From positions 59,111 to 123,110 of the forward strand of contig JAMCXB010000044.1 of NCBI GenBank assembly GCA_023480735.1: 64,000 bases of DNA, written 5' to 3'. Below are positions 35,753 through 47,030 of this stretch, piece after piece (position 1 is the first letter of the stretch; each line of letters begins with the position of its first letter). Origin of the DNA: Bacteroidota bacterium (GTDB lineage: Bacteria; Bacteroidota; Ignavibacteria; Kryptoniales; JAKASW01). Under the pieces are notes generated by a model. The model searched no databases. It worked only from the letters and a program-made list of their open reading frames with translations, and was not told the origin of the DNA. The position numbers were made by a program, and so were the translations under genes.

Positions 35753-37993
35753 ATGAATACAGATTTTCTTAGAGACCTTAATCCGGCACAACTTGAAGCG
35801 GTGAGATCAGTGGAAGGTCCCGAGCTAGTGCTCGCGGGCGCCGGGAGCGGAAAAACCAAAGTCCTTACTTACCGTGTAGCTTACCTGGTATCAATAGGAG
35901 TCCCGTTCAGCAACATCTTGTGCCTGACTTTCACGAATAAAGCCGCAAATGAAATGCGGACCCGGATCAACAAGATGCTCGGCATGGGAGAAGACCCGCA
36001 GAAGAAATCTTACGGCTGGATCGGCACGTTCCATTCCCTCTTCGGAAGAATCCTGCGGATGGAAGGGGAAAGGCTGGGCTACACGTCCAATTTTTCAATT
36101 TATGATGAAGAGGATTCTCTCAAGGCGATAAAATTAATACTGCGTGAGCAGAACCTGTCCGAAGAAGTGTTCGCACCGACGGGGATTCGCTGGCAAATCA
36201 GCAAGCTGAAAAACTCTCTCGTGCTTCCGCCGCAATATGAACAATCGGCCAAGAGCCGGCTGGAACAGGTGACGGCTCAAGTATACGCTACTTACGAGAA
36301 CCGTCTCAAGAAGAGCAACGCGATGGACTTCGACGACCTTCTTATCAAACCGATAATGCTTTTAAATCGCGACCATGCGGTACTTGAAAAATATCAGGAC
36401 AAATTCAGATTCATTCTTGTCGATGAATACCAGGACACGAACCGTGCACAATACGTTCTGCTCAAGCTGCTGGCAGAGAGACACAAGAACCTCTGCGTGG
36501 TAGGCGACGATGCACAGAGCATTTACTCTTGGCGCGGCGCCGAATTGCAGAACATACTCGACTTTCAGACCGATTATCCTAACTGCAAGGTTTACAGACT
36601 CGAACAGAATTATCGCTCAACGGGAAAGATACTCCAGGCCGCCAACTCCGTCATCGTGCATAACAAGCGGAAGTTTGACAAAGAGCTCTGGACCGAGAAC
36701 CATGAAGGCGACCTGCTGACCGTGCTCGAATGTGAAAGCGACAGAGACGAAGGCTATAAGATCGTTCAAAGAATCAGGGATGAAAGCATAAAAGATAAGC
36801 TGCAGCTTAAGGACTTCGTGGTTTTGTTCAGGACCAATTATCAGTCCAGAGCACTCGAGGAAGCTTTCAATCGCAGCGGGATCCCCTATATTATTGTTGG
36901 CGGTGTCGCTTTTTACAAAAGGAGAGAGATCAAGGACCTCCTTGCCTATTTGAAGTTGATCCTGAACCCTAGCGACGACGAGTCCTTCCTGAGAGTAGTC
37001 AACTTCCCCCCGCGCGGAATAGGAGATGTAACGATCGACTACCTGCGGAGCTACGCGTCAAAGATGCAGGTCCCTCTCCTGAAAGTTCTCGAAAAAGTTG
37101 ACGGGATAGTGGAGATCCAGCCCCGTCAGAGGAACCAGCTCAAGCAGTTCGGGAAGCTGATTGAAAAGTACGGCAAGCTTCAACAGGAGCTGTCGGTGAG
37201 CGAATTGACGCGCTCGCTGACGGATGAGATACAAGTGGTGAGAAACCTCAAGGAGGAAGGGACACAGGAAGCCCAGGGCAGGATGGAGAACATACAGGAG
37301 TTCCTTGCGGGCATTGCGGAATTCCAGATTGACAATCCCCAGGGCACTCTCCAAGACTTTCTCGCGGAGGTGTCTCTCGTAGCTGACGTCGACCGCTGGG
37401 ATACGAAACGCAACTCGGTCACGCTTATGACCGTCCACGCGGCAAAGGGACTCGAATTCCCCGTCGTCTTCGTCAGCGGACTCGAGGAGGGCTTGTTTCC
37501 ACTCGCCTCGAAGGAGCAGGACGAACTCGAAGAGGAACGCCGGCTTTTCTATGTCGCCATCACGCGTGCAAAGAAGAAAGTCTATCTATCCTACGCGAAG
37601 CAGCGGTATCGGTTCGGAAAATTATCCTTCCAGGTTTCTTCCCGCTTTCTGTCGGAGATCGCATCCGGTTTGCTGGAGTTGGAGCATCCCGGACGCCTGT
37701 CCTCCCAGCGTACGTTCAGAGAGCGCACAAGTACTCCGGAATCGCTGCTCCCTTCGCTTGAGATTGCGGAGCAAATTGTCCAAGAAAAGCCATCCCAGGA
37801 ACAGAAGGAGAAGCAAGGATTCCCGACCGAACGACTGAAAATAGGATCAATAGTCGAGCACGAATTTTTCGGAGAAGGGAGAGTGGTAGAGATCTCCGGC
37901 AAAGGAGACAACGAACGAGTCATAGTGCTCTTCAGAGCGAACCAGAAGAAACAGTTGATGGTACGATACGCGAACCTGCGCATAGTGAAGTAG
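35753..37993 (+). CDS. pcrA: UvrD/PcrA-type superfamily 1 DNA helicase
   Basis: The 746-residue 3'-5' helicase shows LNPAQLEAVRSVEGPELVLA, Walker A GAGSGKTKVLTYRVAYLV, TFTNKAANEMRTRI, motif II VDEYQDTNRAQY, motif III VGDDAQSIYSWRGAELQNIL, motif IV YRLEQNYRSTGKIL, motif V VTLMTVHAAKGLEFPVVF, and motif VI EERRLFYVAITRAKKKVYLS. The C-terminus has a Tudor-like segment (IGSIVEHEFFGEGRVVEISG) as in PcrA. It unwinds DNA in excision repair and clears proteins from replication forks. It follows argH by 39 bp but need not share its promoter. Confidence 0.93.
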   Translation: MNTDFLRDLNPAQLEAVRSVEGPELVLAGAGSGKTKVLTYRVAYLVSIGVPFSNILCLTFTNKAANEMRTRINKMLGMGEDPQKKSYGWIGTFHSLFGRILRMEGERLGYTSNFSIYDEEDSLKAIKLILREQNLSEEVFAPTGIRWQISKLKNSLVLPPQYEQSAKSRLEQVTAQVYATYENRLKKSNAMDFDDLLIKPIMLLNRDHAVLEKYQDKFRFILVDEYQDTNRAQYVLLKLLAERHKNLCVVGDDAQSIYSWRGAELQNILDFQTDYPNCKVYRLEQNYRSTGKILQAANSVIVHNKRKFDKELWTENHEGDLLTVLECESDRDEGYKIVQRIRDESIKDKLQLKDFVVLFRTNYQSRALEEAFNRSGIPYIIVGGVAFYKRREIKDLLAYLKLILNPSDDESFLRVVNFPPRGIGDVTIDYLRSYASKMQVPLLKVLEKVDGIVEIQPRQRNQLKQFGKLIEKYGKLQQELSVSELTRSLTDEIQVVRNLKEEGTQEAQGRMENIQEFLAGIAEFQIDNPQGTLQDFLAEVSLVADVDRWDTKRNSVTLMTVHAAKGLEFPVVFVSGLEEGLFPLASKEQDELEEERRLFYVAITRAKKKVYLSYAKQRYRFGKLSFQVSSRFLSEIASGLLELEHPGRLSSQRTFRERTSTPESLLPSLEIAEQIVQEKPSQEQKEKQGFPTERLKIGSIVEHEFFGEGRVVEISGKGDNERVIVLFRANQKKQLMVRYANLRIVK

Positions 37994-38089
37994 AGACAAC
38001 TACTTACTGACCGATTTTATGATAGTTGAACGCCTTGTATCCCCCGCCTTCTCCTCATTCAAGAATCTGACGGCATCTTCAGCACTCCG

Positions 38090-38614
38090 ATGACAACTAG
38101 CGAAGCTGCACAGACGGAACCGAGATTAGAAATAGTCGGACCGCATTCCCCGTCACTCATCGAAAAGGCGAAAGGACTCTTCATCGAATATGCCGACTCG
38201 CTGGATTTCAGCCTGTGCTTTCAGGATTTCGAAGAAGAAGTGTCGGGGCTGCCCGGCGTCTATTCACTTCCTTCAGGTCGACTAATCATTGCGTATGTCG
38301 GAGAGGAAGCAGTCGGTTGCGTTGCCATGAGGGAAATCGATGATGAAACGTGTGAGATGAAGCGACTATACGTTAGACCGGGCCACCGTGCCAAGGGAAT
38401 CGGCAGGGATCTCGCGTCGAGGATAATTCACGAGGCGAGAGAAACGGGATATGCCAGAATGCGCCTCGACACCGTCTCTTCAATGAAGGAAGCCATTTCA
38501 CTCTATCGTTCGCTTGGTTTCAAAGAGATAGCCCAATACCGCCCGAATCCAATTGCCGGTGCCCTCTTCATGGAACTCTCCCTGAAAATACAAAGCAAAC
38601 CCGACCCTGTCTGA
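38090..38614 (+). CDS. GNAT family N-acetyltransferase
   Basis: The 174-residue protein has a single GNAT fold: VGCVAMREIDDETCEMKRLY (beta4), the acetyl-CoA loop VRPGHRAKGIGRDLASRII, and a C-terminal RLDTVSSMKEAISLYRSLGF. The last motif is common in small GNATs that acetylate free amino acids or small amines; the substrate is unknown. The 96 bp before it hold no recognisable signal. It converges with murI 27 bp away. Confidence 0.82.
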   Translation: MTTSEAAQTEPRLEIVGPHSPSLIEKAKGLFIEYADSLDFSLCFQDFEEEVSGLPGVYSLPSGRLIIAYVGEEAVGCVAMREIDDETCEMKRLYVRPGHRAKGIGRDLASRIIHEARETGYARMRLDTVSSMKEAISLYRSLGFKEIAQYRPNPIAGALFMELSLKIQSKPDPV

Positions 38615-38640
38615 AATGCCGGAGCCTGCGCTTCGGGCTG

Positions 38641-39462
38641 CTACCCTATCTCTCCGTTGGAACGCACCTGTACTTTTCTGACAAATTCCAATTTCATCCC
38701 GAGGAATTTCTCGGCTATATCGTTAAACTTCTGAGGAAAATCGCTGACGTAAAACTCGAGGAGGGGTTTCCTTCTCTGTTGATTCAGCATCCCTTTTTTC
38801 GAAAGAAGTTCCTGAACTGATTTTGCTGTCGCCTCGCCTGCATCGATGAGTTCAACTTCGCCCTTCAAGGCCCTGGAGATAGCGCCGCGGAGCAGAGGAT
38901 AGTGAGTGCAGCCGAGTATCATTACATCCACCTTTCCAAGAAACCCGGACAGGTATTCGTTTGCAATGAGGTTGGTTGCGGGATGATTAAAGAGACCTTC
39001 TTCAGCCAGCGGGACAAAAAGCGGGCATGCTTGAGTCAGCACTTTCACGCTTCTGTCGGCCGTCTTCAATGCCGTCGTATACGCACACGAATTTATTGTC
39101 GAGAGTGTTCCGATGACTCCGATCGTTTTTGAAGCCGACAGCTTGATCGCCTCATTTGCAGTTGGCTCTATCACTCCGATCGTCGGCACAGTTGCATGCG
39201 CCCGAACTACATCCATAGCGACCGCCGACGCCGTGTTGCATGCGATAACAATGAGCTTTACCCTCCTTGAAAGCAGGAATTTAGCATCCTGCACGGCGTA
39301 TTCACGCACAACCTCGGCAGATTTGTTGCCGTATGGCACCCTCGCAGTATCGCCGAAGTATACAATGTTCTCGTGAGGCAACAGCTTGAGCAGCTGGCGC
39401 ACCACGGTCAATCCACCTATGCCGGAATCGAAAACGCCGATGGGATTTTCATGAAGGCTCAC
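38641..39462 (-). CDS. murI: Glutamate racemase
   Basis: MurI supplies D-glutamate for peptidoglycan. The 273-residue enzyme shows IGVFDSGIGGLTVVRQL, IVYFGDTARVPYGNKS, the first catalytic cysteine in IVIACNTASAVA, and the second in MILGCTHYPLLRGAI. Length is standard (260-285). Its ATG overlaps the glnD stop by four bases (ATGA), so it is translated after glnD. Confidence 0.95.
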   Translation of the reverse strand: MSLHENPIGVFDSGIGGLTVVRQLLKLLPHENIVYFGDTARVPYGNKSAEVVREYAVQDAKFLLSRRVKLIVIACNTASAVAMDVVRAHATVPTIGVIEPTANEAIKLSASKTIGVIGTLSTINSCAYTTALKTADRSVKVLTQACPLFVPLAEEGLFNHPATNLIANEYLSGFLGKVDVMILGCTHYPLLRGAISRALKGEVELIDAGEATAKSVQELLSKKGMLNQQRRKPLLEFYVSDFPQKFNDIAEKFLGMKLEFVRKVQVRSNGEIG

Positions 39463-42092
39463 TTTAAAATAAGTTCAGACTCGATCGATTCTTGAATTAT
39501 CCGTAGAATTTGTCTTCTCAACCCGTCGAGATCCTCTTGCGAGGGACGCGTTCCGTCACTTCCAGACACATAGAATGTATCTACGATGCCGTCGACGCGA
39601 GTTGCAATCTTTGCGAAATGAATGCTTATCCCTGCCGTAGAAAGGGCGGAAGTAACCTTGTAGAGAAAACCGAGCGAGTCCGGCGCAAATACCTCCAGCA
39701 GGGTAAGACCGTGCGCCTCAGAGGTCTGCACGGCGACTTTGACATTAGGATTAATCTCGTTCTTAAGTCTCCTCTGCCATCTCATCCTGTGCTGCTCAAA
39801 GAGACGGTCCGGATCGGTTTCACCCGTAAGCATACCGCGCAGATCGGACTCGATCTTCTTCGTTTGAGTCTCGGTGAGACCATGCTTGGTGATATTATCG
39901 AACACTTTGAAGCGATCTATGATCATTCCGTCGTCTCTGGTAAATATGTTCGCGTCGACGATATTGGCGTCATTTGCGCTCAGGGACGAACAGAATCTTG
40001 CAAGCTGGAACGGCGCATCCTTTGCGATCATGGTCACATCGGTATAACCTTCGTTCTGACTGAAGTGAACATGCACTATGTCTATACCGGAGTCTATCGT
40101 CTCGATATGACGGACAATTTCCTGATCTTCAAAGACAATCGCATACAGATCACTCTTGATGGATTCGAAATGTTTTCTCACCGCATCGGATTTCTCTGAA
40201 GGCATCTGGTTGATAATCGCCTGTTCCCTCTGCTCGCGCTGTCTCTCCTGCAGCGAGACAACTGCCTTCTCATCAAGCGACTCATTTATTATGCGGTAAG
40301 ACTTGAGATAGAGTTCGCGAAGGAGCTGTGCCTTCCACTTCGTCCACACCGTTGGATTTACCGCGCTCAAATCGGCATACGTAAGCAGATAAAGCATTTT
40401 CAACTGTTCTGCATTTGCAAAGATCCGGGTGAAGGCAAATACAGTTTCGGGATCTCCGATGTTGCGTCGGAAGGCGATTTGCTCCATCTTCAGATGGTTT
40501 CTCACAAGGAAGCCGACATCTTCCATCATGTCTTCGAAACCGATTCTTCCAAGCGCCTTCTCGGCTACGTCGACCCCGATTATTTCATGTCGCCCTATGG
40601 AAATCGGTTTGGCAATATCGTGGAAAATAATGCCAAGGTACAGAGTGTCACGTCGAACCACCGTCCTAAGCAACTCATCCAGGAACGCATCCTGTTCCCC
40701 GACGCTCTCCAAATTTTCTATGGCGGTGAGCGTGTGCTCGTCGGCAGTATAATAGTGATACACGTTGTGTTGGAAAAATCCGATCAGCTTGCCGAATTCC
40801 GGAAGATATCTTCCCAGTATGCCCAGTTCGTTCATCGACTTCAGGGTAAAGGCGACATTCTTTTCGGAAAGCAAAATTGTCCTGAAAATAGAAGCCGCCT
40901 CAGCCGACTTGTGAAATTTCGGCTCGCTGAAAATGTCGAGTTCCCGCGCAAGTGTCTCATGCACGTTTTCGTCGAAATGCAGACCGGTCTTCGCTTTGTA
41001 TTGAAACGCCCTGAAAAGCCTGACCGGGTCCCGGCCAACCTCTCTTCGAAATGCTATCTTGTCGCCGGCGAGTGCATAGTCGTCGTCAAGATACTCGGTT
41101 TTCTTCCCGGACTCGGAAGTATTCAGGGCTGCCCTCAGTTTGTCCGAAACAACTTGATTCAGTCTGTAAATCTTCCTGGCATGCCTGAAATAATCACGCA
41201 TGAAACTCTCAACACCCTTTGAATAGTCGGCGCTGACATATCCCATGTCGGCGGCAACCCTCTTCTGGATTTCAAAGTCCAGGAGGTCGTTTAGGCTTGA
41301 CGACTGAAAATGCAGGCTCTGTCTCGTTCTGAGGATAAATTCAAATGCGTCAGCCGTGTGATGGAACTGAAGCTGGTTTATGATTCCCTTCTCAAGAAGG
41401 CGATGGAGAAAGAAGAGCACCGCGGGCTGATTCTCGGAAGAATTTTCTTCGGGCAGAAAGTCCAGGTACATCGATCTGTACATCCAGAGAAGGGCATGAA
41501 TATCTCTAAGACCCCCCGCGCTCTTCTTGACATTCGGTTCGAGCAGAGACGTTGACTTGCCGTATTTGTTATGCCTGACCTTTATTCCGTCCAACGTGGA
41601 TACAACGAAACTCCGATCATGGTTGGTCCCAATGAAAGCGCGAATCGCAGCGTCGAGCTTGGAGAAGAGAGGCATGCTTCCCGCAACATATCTGTATTCC
41701 AGCGTCGCGGCCCAGCTGTCGTGGTCGTTCCTGTAAGTTCCAAGTACCTGGCCGACATTTCGCACTGAATGCCCGATGTTCAATCCCATGTCCCACAGAA
41801 AATGCATGACGCGCTGTGCAAGAAAACTCGATTCGATCCCGTTCCCGACGATAAACAAGACATCCACATCAGACTGAGGACAGAGTTCCGCCCTTCCGTA
41901 TCCACCGACGGCTACCGCCGCAAGCTCCTCCCGGCTCTCTGTTTCCTCCACTGCCTTTCTGATGGCTTCGTCGACGGCTCCGGTCAGCGCCATGGATACT
42001 TCAGAACCTTTTCCGCCCGAATTGTGCAGTTTCCGCGCCGCCTGGCGCTGCGCGTCGAGCTTCTCAAGCGCTAATGCTATCTCTTCCCTCAT
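39459..42092 (-). CDS. glnD: Bifunctional uridylyltransferase / uridylyl-removing enzyme GlnD
   Basis: GlnD adds or removes UMP on PII in response to glutamine. The 877-residue protein starts MREEIALALEKLDAQRQAAR at 42092; a TTG start six codons upstream is possible. Domains in order are the nucleotidyltransferase with GGYGRAELCPQSDVDVLFIV, a PII-type linker helix region, an HD domain with LGIIFHDIAKPISIGRHEII and DVGFLVRNHL, and two C-terminal ACT domains (YTDVTMIAKDAPFQLARFCS; GLTLLEVFAPDSLGFLYKVT). All parts needed for both activities seem present. No glnB or glnA is nearby; coupling to murI may tie nitrogen status to wall precursor supply, which is inference. Confidence 0.93.
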   Translation of the reverse strand: MREEIALALEKLDAQRQAARKLHNSGGKGSEVSMALTGAVDEAIRKAVEETESREELAAVAVGGYGRAELCPQSDVDVLFIVGNGIESSFLAQRVMHFLWDMGLNIGHSVRNVGQVLGTYRNDHDSWAATLEYRYVAGSMPLFSKLDAAIRAFIGTNHDRSFVVSTLDGIKVRHNKYGKSTSLLEPNVKKSAGGLRDIHALLWMYRSMYLDFLPEENSSENQPAVLFFLHRLLEKGIINQLQFHHTADAFEFILRTRQSLHFQSSSLNDLLDFEIQKRVAADMGYVSADYSKGVESFMRDYFRHARKIYRLNQVVSDKLRAALNTSESGKKTEYLDDDYALAGDKIAFRREVGRDPVRLFRAFQYKAKTGLHFDENVHETLARELDIFSEPKFHKSAEAASIFRTILLSEKNVAFTLKSMNELGILGRYLPEFGKLIGFFQHNVYHYYTADEHTLTAIENLESVGEQDAFLDELLRTVVRRDTLYLGIIFHDIAKPISIGRHEIIGVDVAEKALGRIGFEDMMEDVGFLVRNHLKMEQIAFRRNIGDPETVFAFTRIFANAEQLKMLYLLTYADLSAVNPTVWTKWKAQLLRELYLKSYRIINESLDEKAVVSLQERQREQREQAIINQMPSEKSDAVRKHFESIKSDLYAIVFEDQEIVRHIETIDSGIDIVHVHFSQNEGYTDVTMIAKDAPFQLARFCSSLSANDANIVDANIFTRDDGMIIDRFKVFDNITKHGLTETQTKKIESDLRGMLTGETDPDRLFEQHRMRWQRRLKNEINPNVKVAVQTSEAHGLTLLEVFAPDSLGFLYKVTSALSTAGISIHFAKIATRVDGIVDTFYVSGSDGTRPSQEDLDGLRRQILRIIQESIESELILK

Positions 42093-42160
42093 AATACCAA
42101 ATATAATCAAGCAGTCGGTTAAAACGGAATTTCAGACAGAACGGATTAAAATTTCAGAAG

Positions 42161-45100
42161 TTAACCCTGAGTCGGTGAGTCCCCCGAACCCCAGATTTCC
42201 TTGTACGGCGGAGTCTCCAACACTACTCTAACCTTCTCCAAAAGCTGATCAAAATCAAATGGTTTCTCGATAACCTCCACAACACCCTTTAAGCCTGCTC
42301 TTTCCTCCTGAGTGATATAGCCCGTCGAAATCAGCACCCGCACATCCGGATTGATAATTGTGAGATTCTCGAGGACTTCCTTGCCAGAAAGTTCGGGCAT
42401 ATTAAGGTCCAATACAACAAGGCTTATATCATGCCATTCCTTCGAATAAATCTGTATTGCGCCTATTCCATCCTTAGCTGTCGAGACCGAATAACCGGCT
42501 TGCTGCAGGAGGAACTGGGCTGCTTCCCTGATTCCGGCTTCATCGTCGACAAAGAGTATTTTTCTGCAATCTGAGGGCTCATATTCTTCAGCGCCCACCG
42601 GCTTCGGGATTGTTTCTTCGACGGTTTCATCCACAGCTGAACTCAACGGGAGAAAGATGCTGAATACAGTTCCCTTCTTTACCTCGCTGTACGCCTTTAG
42701 GAACCCGTCATGCGACCGGATAATCCCGTAAACGACGCTTAAACCAAGACCAGTCCCTTTACCCGGCGGTTTAGTGGTGAAGAATGGCTCAAAAACTTTA
42801 GACATCAACTCGGGAGGAATCCCCTCGCCGTTATCCTTCACCATAACAAAAGCATATGTGCCCGGAGACGCCTGATATACCTCGGCTTCTATGTCAGACA
42901 CCTCCCGTATCTCGGTTCTGAGAGTAAGCGTTCCCCCGTGCGGCATCGCGTCACGTGCGTTGACAGCCAGATTGAAGATCACCTGTTGTATTTGACTCTG
43001 GTCCCCGCTGACGCGGATAGGCTGTTCGCTTAGCTGAGTCTCGATTCTGATCGTTCTGGGAAAAGTCTCTTCAAACAGAGGAAGCGATTCGACAATGATG
43101 GCGTTTATATCGAACACTCTTTTCTCTTCGAGCCCGCGGTGTCTGCTGAAGGTAAGCAGTCTTTTTGAAAGGTCGCTTCCCCTTTTTGCAACGTTGGTTA
43201 TATTATCGGCGTATTTCTTCAACTCGCTTTCGGCCAGACCCTGTTGCAACAATTGCGAAGACCCCAAAACCACCTGCAAAATGTTATTGAAGTCATGAGC
43301 GATCCCTGCCGCCAAAGTCGCCATGGACTCCAGCCTCTCGAACTGTTCCAGCTTTTCTTTCTCCCGGTGCTCGATTGTGCTGTCGACGACGAGCGATTGG
43401 ACACCTCGCTTGTTTCCGAGGTGAATCGCACTCGAATAGCCTGAAAGTATTATTTGTCTGCCCGAGGCCGTTGTTCCACTCACCCGCCAGGTGTCGCCGT
43501 TCTTTTCTCCGTTGACGATCGATTCGAAGACATTCCTAAGCAATTCATGGTCTTTCTTGTCGATAATCATGGATAGATCGGTCCCCGAAAGGCTGTCCAC
43601 ATCCGTTTCCAGTAACTCTGCAAGACGATCGTTGGAATAAATGAACCGCCCTTCGACCATTATGAAACTCCCGATGTACGGATTTTCGACTATTCTTCGG
43701 TATTTGTCTTCAGAGCTCCGGAGTTCCCGAATCTTGTTCTGCACTTCCTTTTCGAGTGTCATGGACCATTTGAACGTCACTGAAATAATTATGAATCCTC
43801 CGCCAAAGAGACCCACGACGAGAAGACCGACAAGAAATAGGAGTGAATTCGCGGGCCGGATCAGGCTGGATATCTTGTCTTCGGATTCAAGTGATGTAAG
43901 CACCCCTTTGTACCCGTTGAACTCAACCGGGGTCATAATGAGAACAAAGTACTCGCCGATTCCGGCCTTGTCCTGCCCTTTGAGAATGCTGTAACCTTCG
44001 AAATCTGTTTGGGAAAGAAGGCCCAGCCTCCGATTCAAGTCTTTCGAGTCAATTATGTTTCTTGCCAGTACGGCTCTCTGGACGTTCTCGCCAATTTCAT
44101 TTTCATACGATGAATACAGTACCTTCAAGTCGGGCGACAGCAGGCGCAGGTGAGCCGAATGACCCTCCAGTTCTGTCTCGTTGCTTTGTACTATCCCGCG
44201 AACATTCACAAGAGCGAAAGCGTATTTCCCCTCCGCTTCGTTGTTCCGGGGTTTAGCCGCAAGAATCAGCCTGAACGCGTGACCGTTCCGTTCCGATGTA
44301 ATACCAATACCATTTCCCTCGTTTCTTCCGACGATTCCGTTTAATGTCTTCAGAATCGTGGTGTCCGAAATTGTTTTCCTGGAACCGTGAAGAAATTCAA
44401 TTCCGTTTGGCGGAGTAGCGTATCCGACTGCATCTATGTAATCGTGGCGCTTCTCAAAATCAATCAACTCCATCGTTGGATTCGCGACAGCTTCAGAATG
44501 CTCAAGCCTGAGCAGAATATCCTGGATGTCTCCGCGCAGCTTGGCCGCTATGAGCTTGTCGGCAGAGAGTCTTAACTGAGCGTAGCTTTCTAAAGTTGAA
44601 ATCCTCAGGTTTCTATATAGCGACTCCGCACCCAACAATATTGCAAAAATAAAAATGACCAACCCTGTGCTTATCAAATAGAAATCCCGAAGCACCTTCA
44701 CACGGAGCGTATCTACGTAAGTCGTTTTTACCTGGCGCAGGACCGAAGGAAGATTGTGACGGATAAAATACAAGACGCGAAGTCCAACGAGCAGGGAAAC
44801 AACCATGCCGGTCAGGTTGATCGTCAATCTGGCCGGAAGATATTTAGACACGTCATCGATAGACCTGATTGCGATCAGCCACACGACCGGTTCAACCAGA
44901 TAGTATGCGGCAAGAACCTTTATGAGTTTTGACCTGCGCGGTACAGCCCCTCTGTCGGCAAGGAAGAAAAGTTCCCCAATTAAAACGGTCATCCCAAATA
45001 GGAGGGTCTGATTTATGGCATAGCATATCGCCCCCATGATCCAGAAAACAGGACGTCCCATCGTAAACAAAAAAGGAACGAGTGCGACCAAGAAGATCAT

Positions 45101-45439
45101 TGCGGTCGCTACCGCTATCCGGATGCCTGATCCGCCGTCTTCAGACCGATTCGATCTAAAGGCAGAATGAACGCGGAGCGTACCGAAGAGCGCTAGCGCC
45201 AGCCCAACAGTCGTGGCGAAAGACAGGAGAAAGAGCCAGAAGGTGTCGACGTTTCCAAAAACGGAGTCGAAATATATTCTGAAGAGGAAAGAGAAGACCG
45301 TTATGGAGCTTCCCGCAAAGAGCGCAATACCGCCTCTCGACCGGCCGTAAGACATGCCGACCCTCAAGGCGAGATGGGTCAGCAGGACAACCGGCAGAAA
45401 AACATAGAAAAAATCAAGTATGTCGGCAGCAATTACCAT
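42161..45439 (-). CDS. Hybrid sensor histidine kinase / response regulator
   Basis: The 1,092-residue protein starts with about seven membrane helices (6-270), then an extracytoplasmic sensor-like region (about 275-530) bounded by a further helix (533-557), a PAS domain (about 575-690), HisKA with the phospho-accepting His715 in [14 protein letters not shown], HATPase ([33 protein letters not shown]) and a C-terminal receiver with Asp1011 in [10 protein letters not shown] and the lysine of VIEKPFDF. The kinase is of the NtrB-like PAS family. No separate response regulator or output gene adjoins it, so phosphate must leave through another phosphotransfer protein or the receiver may control the kinase. 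The signal is unknown; the seven-helix region resembles MASE/7TM sensory modules only in outline. Confidence 0.9.
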   Translation of the reverse strand: MVIAADILDFFYVFLPVVLLTHLALRVGMSYGRSRGGIALFAGSSITVFSFLFRIYFDSVFGNVDTFWLFLLSFATTVGLALALFGTLRVHSAFRSNRSEDGGSGIRIAVATAMIFLVALVPFLFTMGRPVFWIMGAICYAINQTLLFGMTVLIGELFFLADRGAVPRRSKLIKVLAAYYLVEPVVWLIAIRSIDDVSKYLPARLTINLTGMVVSLLVGLRVLYFIRHNLPSVLRQVKTTYVDTLRVKVLRDFYLISTGLVIFIFAILLGAESLYRNLRISTLESYAQLRLSADKLIAAKLRGDIQDILLRLEHSEAVANPTMELIDFEKRHDYIDAVGYATPPNGIEFLHGSRKTISDTTILKTLNGIVGRNEGNGIGITSERNGHAFRLILAAKPRNNEAEGKYAFALVNVRGIVQSNETELEGHSAHLRLLSPDLKVLYSSYENEIGENVQRAVLARNIIDSKDLNRRLGLLSQTDFEGYSILKGQDKAGIGEYFVLIMTPVEFNGYKGVLTSLESEDKISSLIRPANSLLFLVGLLVVGLFGGGFIIISVTFKWSMTLEKEVQNKIRELRSSEDKYRRIVENPYIGSFIMVEGRFIYSNDRLAELLETDVDSLSGTDLSMIIDKKDHELLRNVFESIVNGEKNGDTWRVSGTTASGRQIILSGYSSAIHLGNKRGVQSLVVDSTIEHREKEKLEQFERLESMATLAAGIAHDFNNILQVVLGSSQLLQQGLAESELKKYADNITNVAKRGSDLSKRLLTFSRHRGLEEKRVFDINAIIVESLPLFEETFPRTIRIETQLSEQPIRVSGDQSQIQQVIFNLAVNARDAMPHGGTLTLRTEIREVSDIEAEVYQASPGTYAFVMVKDNGEGIPPELMSKVFEPFFTTKPPGKGTGLGLSVVYGIIRSHDGFLKAYSEVKKGTVFSIFLPLSSAVDETVEETIPKPVGAEEYEPSDCRKILFVDDEAGIREAAQFLLQQAGYSVSTAKDGIGAIQIYSKEWHDISLVVLDLNMPELSGKEVLENLTIINPDVRVLISTGYITQEERAGLKGVVEVIEKPFDFDQLLEKVRVVLETPPYKEIWGSGDSPTQG

Positions 45440-45558
45440 TCTAGGATACGCGCTTTACCACGGCTATTTTGGTTCACAAAATAAACGCATGTCAGCAAAG
45501 CAACCAGTGCCCCCTGGTTCTGTCCTGATGCTATGTTGAATATAGTTATTTCTTTAAA

Positions 45559-47019
45559 TCAAAACCTAAATTTTAGGATATTCAGCACCACTGAAATATT
45601 CTTTGCATCCATAGGAGCGACGAGATCGTTGAAGGTACCCACGCCGAGGTCGAAATTCCACGACGGTAGATCCAGGCCGATACCCAGGGACCATCCGAAT
45701 CCGTACAAGCCGCCGAAGGCGACACCTGTCCTGATAGGTAGCAGGCTGATCGGTTTCCACTCTGCCCCGAGTACAAATTGAGGAGTAGTCGTATTATAAA
45801 ACGAATTATTGAACCCCTGGTGATAATCAACGGCTACCATCAGCTGTCCAGGCAAACTTGGGAAAAGTTCATCGAGTTGGATCATTGCACCGATGTTCAG
45901 CCTCGTCGGGAGCGCCGTTGAGAAGCTGTTCCCCAGAGCGTCTTTGTTCTTAAAGTAATCGTTAAATGCATTTTTCAGGCTGTCGAGATTACTCTTCGAT
46001 CCCGGCTCGTTTGTCTGTGCAGGCGAGAAGCCGGAATAAGTGAAAGATGTATCGCCCGATGTTGTGACGACGTTCTTGCTCCATGATATTGAACCGATGT
46101 CGGTAAGGCTAATGCCGACTTTGATAAAATTCAATACTCTTCCCGATGCACCGATGTCCAAGCCGAACCCCGATCCCTGAGGAGCAAATGGATTGAAGTT
46201 TACTACCGTGTCACCCACGCTGCTCTTTACGGCTTTAGAAATGACATTGCTGAGCAGGCCGGCTCTGACGGCGTTGAAGCCCATGTTTACGGTATAGGAA
46301 TAGTCAGTCGGGCTGGTGTACAAGGAGCTGTTCACACTCTGAATGGAAGTGTAGCTGAATCCTGTCACATATTTCAACCCGACGCCGACTTCCAGATTCT
46401 CGACTATATCCTTTGGGATCACGAGGATCTGCGAGAGTTTCATGGCGTAGTCTGCGCTGTAGGTCCTGTACCACCATGATGCGGAAGACAATTGGTTCAA
46501 AGAAATTGTCGAGCCGGGCGCATTCCCGTTCAGCGGGAAGAGCAGCGAATTCGGAAGCGAAACCCTGGCGCCTGCCCAATCGTCTATCGCAACACCGATC
46601 GCGTAAACGGGATTCCGGACTGCAACCGCGAGAGTCCTGAAGCTAGTGTTGAAAAGAATTGCACCCACGCCGCCAGGAAATGCGTCAAGTATCTTCTGCT
46701 TGTCCGACTGCGTCAGGTATGTTCCGACCTTCTTGCCGGCGCTGTCGATCTGCCCCGTTCCCGTGAAGTAGTCGTTGTAAAGCCTGAGGCTCATGAAATC
46801 AGAACCCGCATTAAACGTGAACGGGATGAGTTCAACGACAACTGTCCCATCTGAAGTCGAAACGAGATTTGCCGGGTTTGTTCCTATGGCGTCCACGTCG
46901 GTGGAGACGGCTGTGGACAAACCTCCGAGAGATACCAATCTACCGCTTGCAATCTGCTGTGCGCTCGCTCCCGCAAGCGGCAACAGTAAGAACACCGAGA
47001 AAACAATAATCTTTTTCAT
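45559..47019 (-). CDS. DUF5723-like outer-membrane barrel protein
   Basis: The 486-residue precursor starts MKKIIVFSVFLLLPLAGASA at 47019, with GGAGG just upstream; the ATG five codons earlier is less likely. The mature start QQIASGRLVSLGGLSTAVST followed by DVDAIGTNPANLV resembles the PorV/DUF5723 plug pattern. Many strands follow (MGFNAVRAGLLSNV, IKVGISLTDIGSISWSKNV, LPTRLNIGAMIQLDELFP, FNFDLGVGTFNDL) and it ends VVLNILKFRF with a C-terminal aromatic. It begins where the large lipoprotein gene ends, so the two form a pair. Function unknown; surface transport or secretion is possible. Confidence 0.75.
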   Translation of the reverse strand: MKKIIVFSVFLLLPLAGASAQQIASGRLVSLGGLSTAVSTDVDAIGTNPANLVSTSDGTVVVELIPFTFNAGSDFMSLRLYNDYFTGTGQIDSAGKKVGTYLTQSDKQKILDAFPGGVGAILFNTSFRTLAVAVRNPVYAIGVAIDDWAGARVSLPNSLLFPLNGNAPGSTISLNQLSSASWWYRTYSADYAMKLSQILVIPKDIVENLEVGVGLKYVTGFSYTSIQSVNSSLYTSPTDYSYTVNMGFNAVRAGLLSNVISKAVKSSVGDTVVNFNPFAPQGSGFGLDIGASGRVLNFIKVGISLTDIGSISWSKNVVTTSGDTSFTYSGFSPAQTNEPGSKSNLDSLKNAFNDYFKNKDALGNSFSTALPTRLNIGAMIQLDELFPSLPGQLMVAVDYHQGFNNSFYNTTTPQFVLGAEWKPISLLPIRTGVAFGGLYGFGWSLGIGLDLPSWNFDLGVGTFNDLVAPMDAKNISVVLNILKFRF

Positions 47020-47030
47020 GTCGCCTCCGC

